A stretch of 64,000 nt of DNA from Thamnaconus septentrionalis (lineage: Eukaryota > Chordata > Actinopteri > Tetraodontiformes > Monacanthidae): assembly GCA_009823395.1 (NCBI GenBank), contig CM020501.1, positions 13,749,861-13,813,860 of the forward strand, in the 5' to 3' direction. Below are positions 62,431 through 64,000 of the stretch, piece after piece. The notes beneath the pieces are model-generated. The model worked only from the letters and a program-made list of their open reading frames with translations. It made no database searches and was not told the origin of the DNA. The stretch's first letter is position 1. Every line of letters starts with the position of its first letter. The position numbers and the translations under genes were made by a program.

Positions 62431-63279
62431 ACTTACGCACACACTGAACACACCCACATAACAGAATATTACTGCAAACCTGTGTGTAAATGTGACTTCT
62501 CAAGTTATACTGGGGTGATAAAAGTTTATGAAGAGAAGTTTCTTCATATTTTTTTATAGATGCTGGAGTCCTTTGTCACAAATTGTTATGACTGACTTTA
62601 ATAACGACCTCCAAAGATCCTGAAATTTCATTTGACTTCATTCCAATTATATAACTGCAAGCACATATTGTGTTTTAATAATTCTGATTAATTTGTATCA
62701 TAATGAAAATGTGTTTGTTTTCCTTTCGAAAAAATGAAGGTCAACCATAATAGCAAGGTTTCTGTGTTCGTGAGGACTTTTTGTGAGGAAGAGCAAAGTA
62801 TATTGGTTTGATTATTATTTGTACAAGTCAACGACATTACATTCATTATTTGCACAGATGTAAAAAAACAAACAAACAAAAAAATCCATGCAAGCACTTG
62901 CTTCTGCATTATTAATGACAGTAATCTTCATGAGATTAAGAAACCTACATTTGTTGTTTACTAACATTTTCTGCATCACTTTTCCCCCTCATCTCAGACA
63001 TTTTGGGATTGTTTTGTTATTTCTAAATTCCACTTCCTGGGAATAACTGCGGACAAGGACACACTGGAATCTATTGATTCTTACTTTATGGGTCACAAAA
63101 TCAACATGCATGATGGGAACTGCAGTTAATCATGCGCTTTAAAACATCTCAATGTCAACAATAATCATGTTTTTACCTTTTTGTTTTGTATTAAATGTAC
63201 ATGTGTCACATATGTGATGTATATTTGCACAGTAGTGCAACTTAATTTCCGACAACGCACAATCTGTAAATCTTTTAAG

Positions 63280-63615
63280 CTCTTGCTGGCCCATTGACTT
63301 TATATACAGTACAGATGGAATTTTCAAACTAAAATGGAGACCAACGTGGAAGAACCCTAATGCCCATTTTGCTCGAGTCATTTTGTGTGAAAACGGCTGT
63401 AAAGTTGGGGGCGTGGCTTCAGTTCAGCAGCCAAGTGTAGTCGGGCTCACACTGCACTCACACATCAATCATTGCTCAGCTCTGGTGCCACCCAAACATC
63501 ACAAGGAAAACTGAAGATGGCGCTGGCTGTAAAAAGCAACCTCCAGGCTTCCAAAGGGGGAATTTGCAGACTGATGGGTGACGTCACAATGACTCCGTCC
63601 CCCTTTATTTGCAGC
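63280..63615 (+). repeat. Interspersed repeat family R3, copy 2
   Basis: Second copy of the family, in the same orientation as the copy near 54 kb. It starts around CCCATTGACTTTATATACAG and runs through CAGCCAAGTGTAGTCGGGCT, CAATCATTGCTCA and AGATGGCGCTG to ATGACTCCGTCCCC. Confidence 0.6.
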
Positions 63616-63692
63616 CAGTGGAGAGGCAACATATGGTCATATACAGTATGCTGTATGTTTGTGTCTCAGTCTGTACATAATCAATTTTCCCA

Positions 63693-63762
63693 CTGTCTAC
63701 TTTTCTATGATTAAGAAAAGTAGACAGGGTTTGTTTGTCTTGCTAATGCAAGACAAACAAAC
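63693..63762. repeat. Two adjacent perfect hairpins (14-bp and 15-bp arms)
   Basis: Hairpin 1 has arms 63693-63706 (CTGTCTACTTTTCT) and 63714-63727 with a 7-nt loop. Hairpin 2 has arms 63729-63743 (GTTTGTTTGTCTTGC) and 63748-63762 with a 4-nt loop, TAAT. All pairs are perfect, and a single G at 63728 separates the two. They lie just after the R3 repeat copy. Confidence 0.9.
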
Positions 63763-64000
63763 AGCACGAGTCCTTCACTGGCGCTGGCCGCAGTAATCAG
63801 ATTTCCCTCCACCAGGGTCTATATCGATCTCCATATTCCTAATGTCTGCAAGTGAAATGCAAAGCGGTTGCGCCTTTCCAAGAAATGCTACCAGGCGGTT
63901 GCAACGCTGCGTGTCTTACTCGGGCTTTGTTGCCGTAGCGGAGGCTGAGCGCAACCTTAATTTGGATTTGTAGTTTGAGTGCGTTTGATTGGATTGGTCG

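Larger units (their letters stand above)
51345..64000 (+). other. Downstream intron of the SorCS gene (5' part)
   Basis: Starts at the GTATTG donor after exon B and continues beyond the window end, so it is at least 12.7 kb. I searched for the next VPS10P exon and did not find it. It carries the nested inverted-repeat element at 52.2-52.7 kb, two SINE copies, a diverged repeat pair (53.8 and 63.3 kb), a GA- and CpG-rich block near 57.1-57.9 kb and a G-rich block at 59.6-59.9 kb. The stretch 60.3-62.0 kb is unique-looking sequence with no definable feature. Confidence 0.8.

Noticed and set aside
62146..62559. 137-codon plus frame
   Set aside because: The C-terminal half is Thr-His repeat from an AC microsatellite, and the first half has no domain.
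63693..63762. microRNA precursor
   Set aside because: Arms of 14-15 bp with perfect pairing and tiny loops are too short for a miRNA hairpin.

Overview
The window is intronic DNA from a ray-finned fish, most likely a percomorph teleost. Three things point to this: vertebrate GT-AG splicing, two small exons of a vertebrate receptor gene, and interspersed repeats of kinds common in teleosts (a tRNA-headed SINE, hAT-like and PIF/Harbinger-like non-autonomous DNA transposons). There are no prokaryotic features. Apart from the two exons I found no convincing protein-coding gene.

The only gene I can support lies on the + strand. Exon A (44520-44587) and exon B (51245-51344) join in frame (phase 2 junction, AG|G) and encode 56 codons. 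These match the start of the VPS10P beta-propeller domain of a SorCS sorting receptor of the SORCS1/SORCS3 type. The sequence does not let me decide between the two paralogues. Upstream exons (signal peptide, propeptide, furin site) and all later exons lie outside the window. About 44.5 kb of the preceding intron, the whole 6.66 kb intron between the exons and about 12.7 kb of the following intron make up the rest.

Layout. 1-44519 is the preceding intron, with many microsatellites, several copies of one SINE family (10821-11121, a 54-bp stub at 27760-27813, 29936-30345, 37112-37363), a complete hAT-like MITE (39736-40284), GC/CpG-rich patches (18970-19080, 21560-21835, 37425-37835) and several microsatellite-poor blocks that look like conserved non-coding elements. 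44588-51244 is the short intron, with a repeat fragment and microsatellites. 51345-64000 is the following intron, with a nested-terminal-repeat element (52184-52729), more SINE copies, a GA/GC-rich block (57120-57870), a perfect 35-bp alternating purine-pyrimidine tract (59428-59462), a G- and GGA-rich block (59638-59945), and two perfect hairpins one base apart (63693-63762).

No previously undescribed gene system is evident. The most unusual signals are structural: the adjacent perfect hairpins, the nested inverted repeats at 52.2-52.7 kb, other perfect palindromes, and the SINE stub with an intact 13-bp target duplication. Conserved-element calls are judgements made from one sequence and need an alignment.
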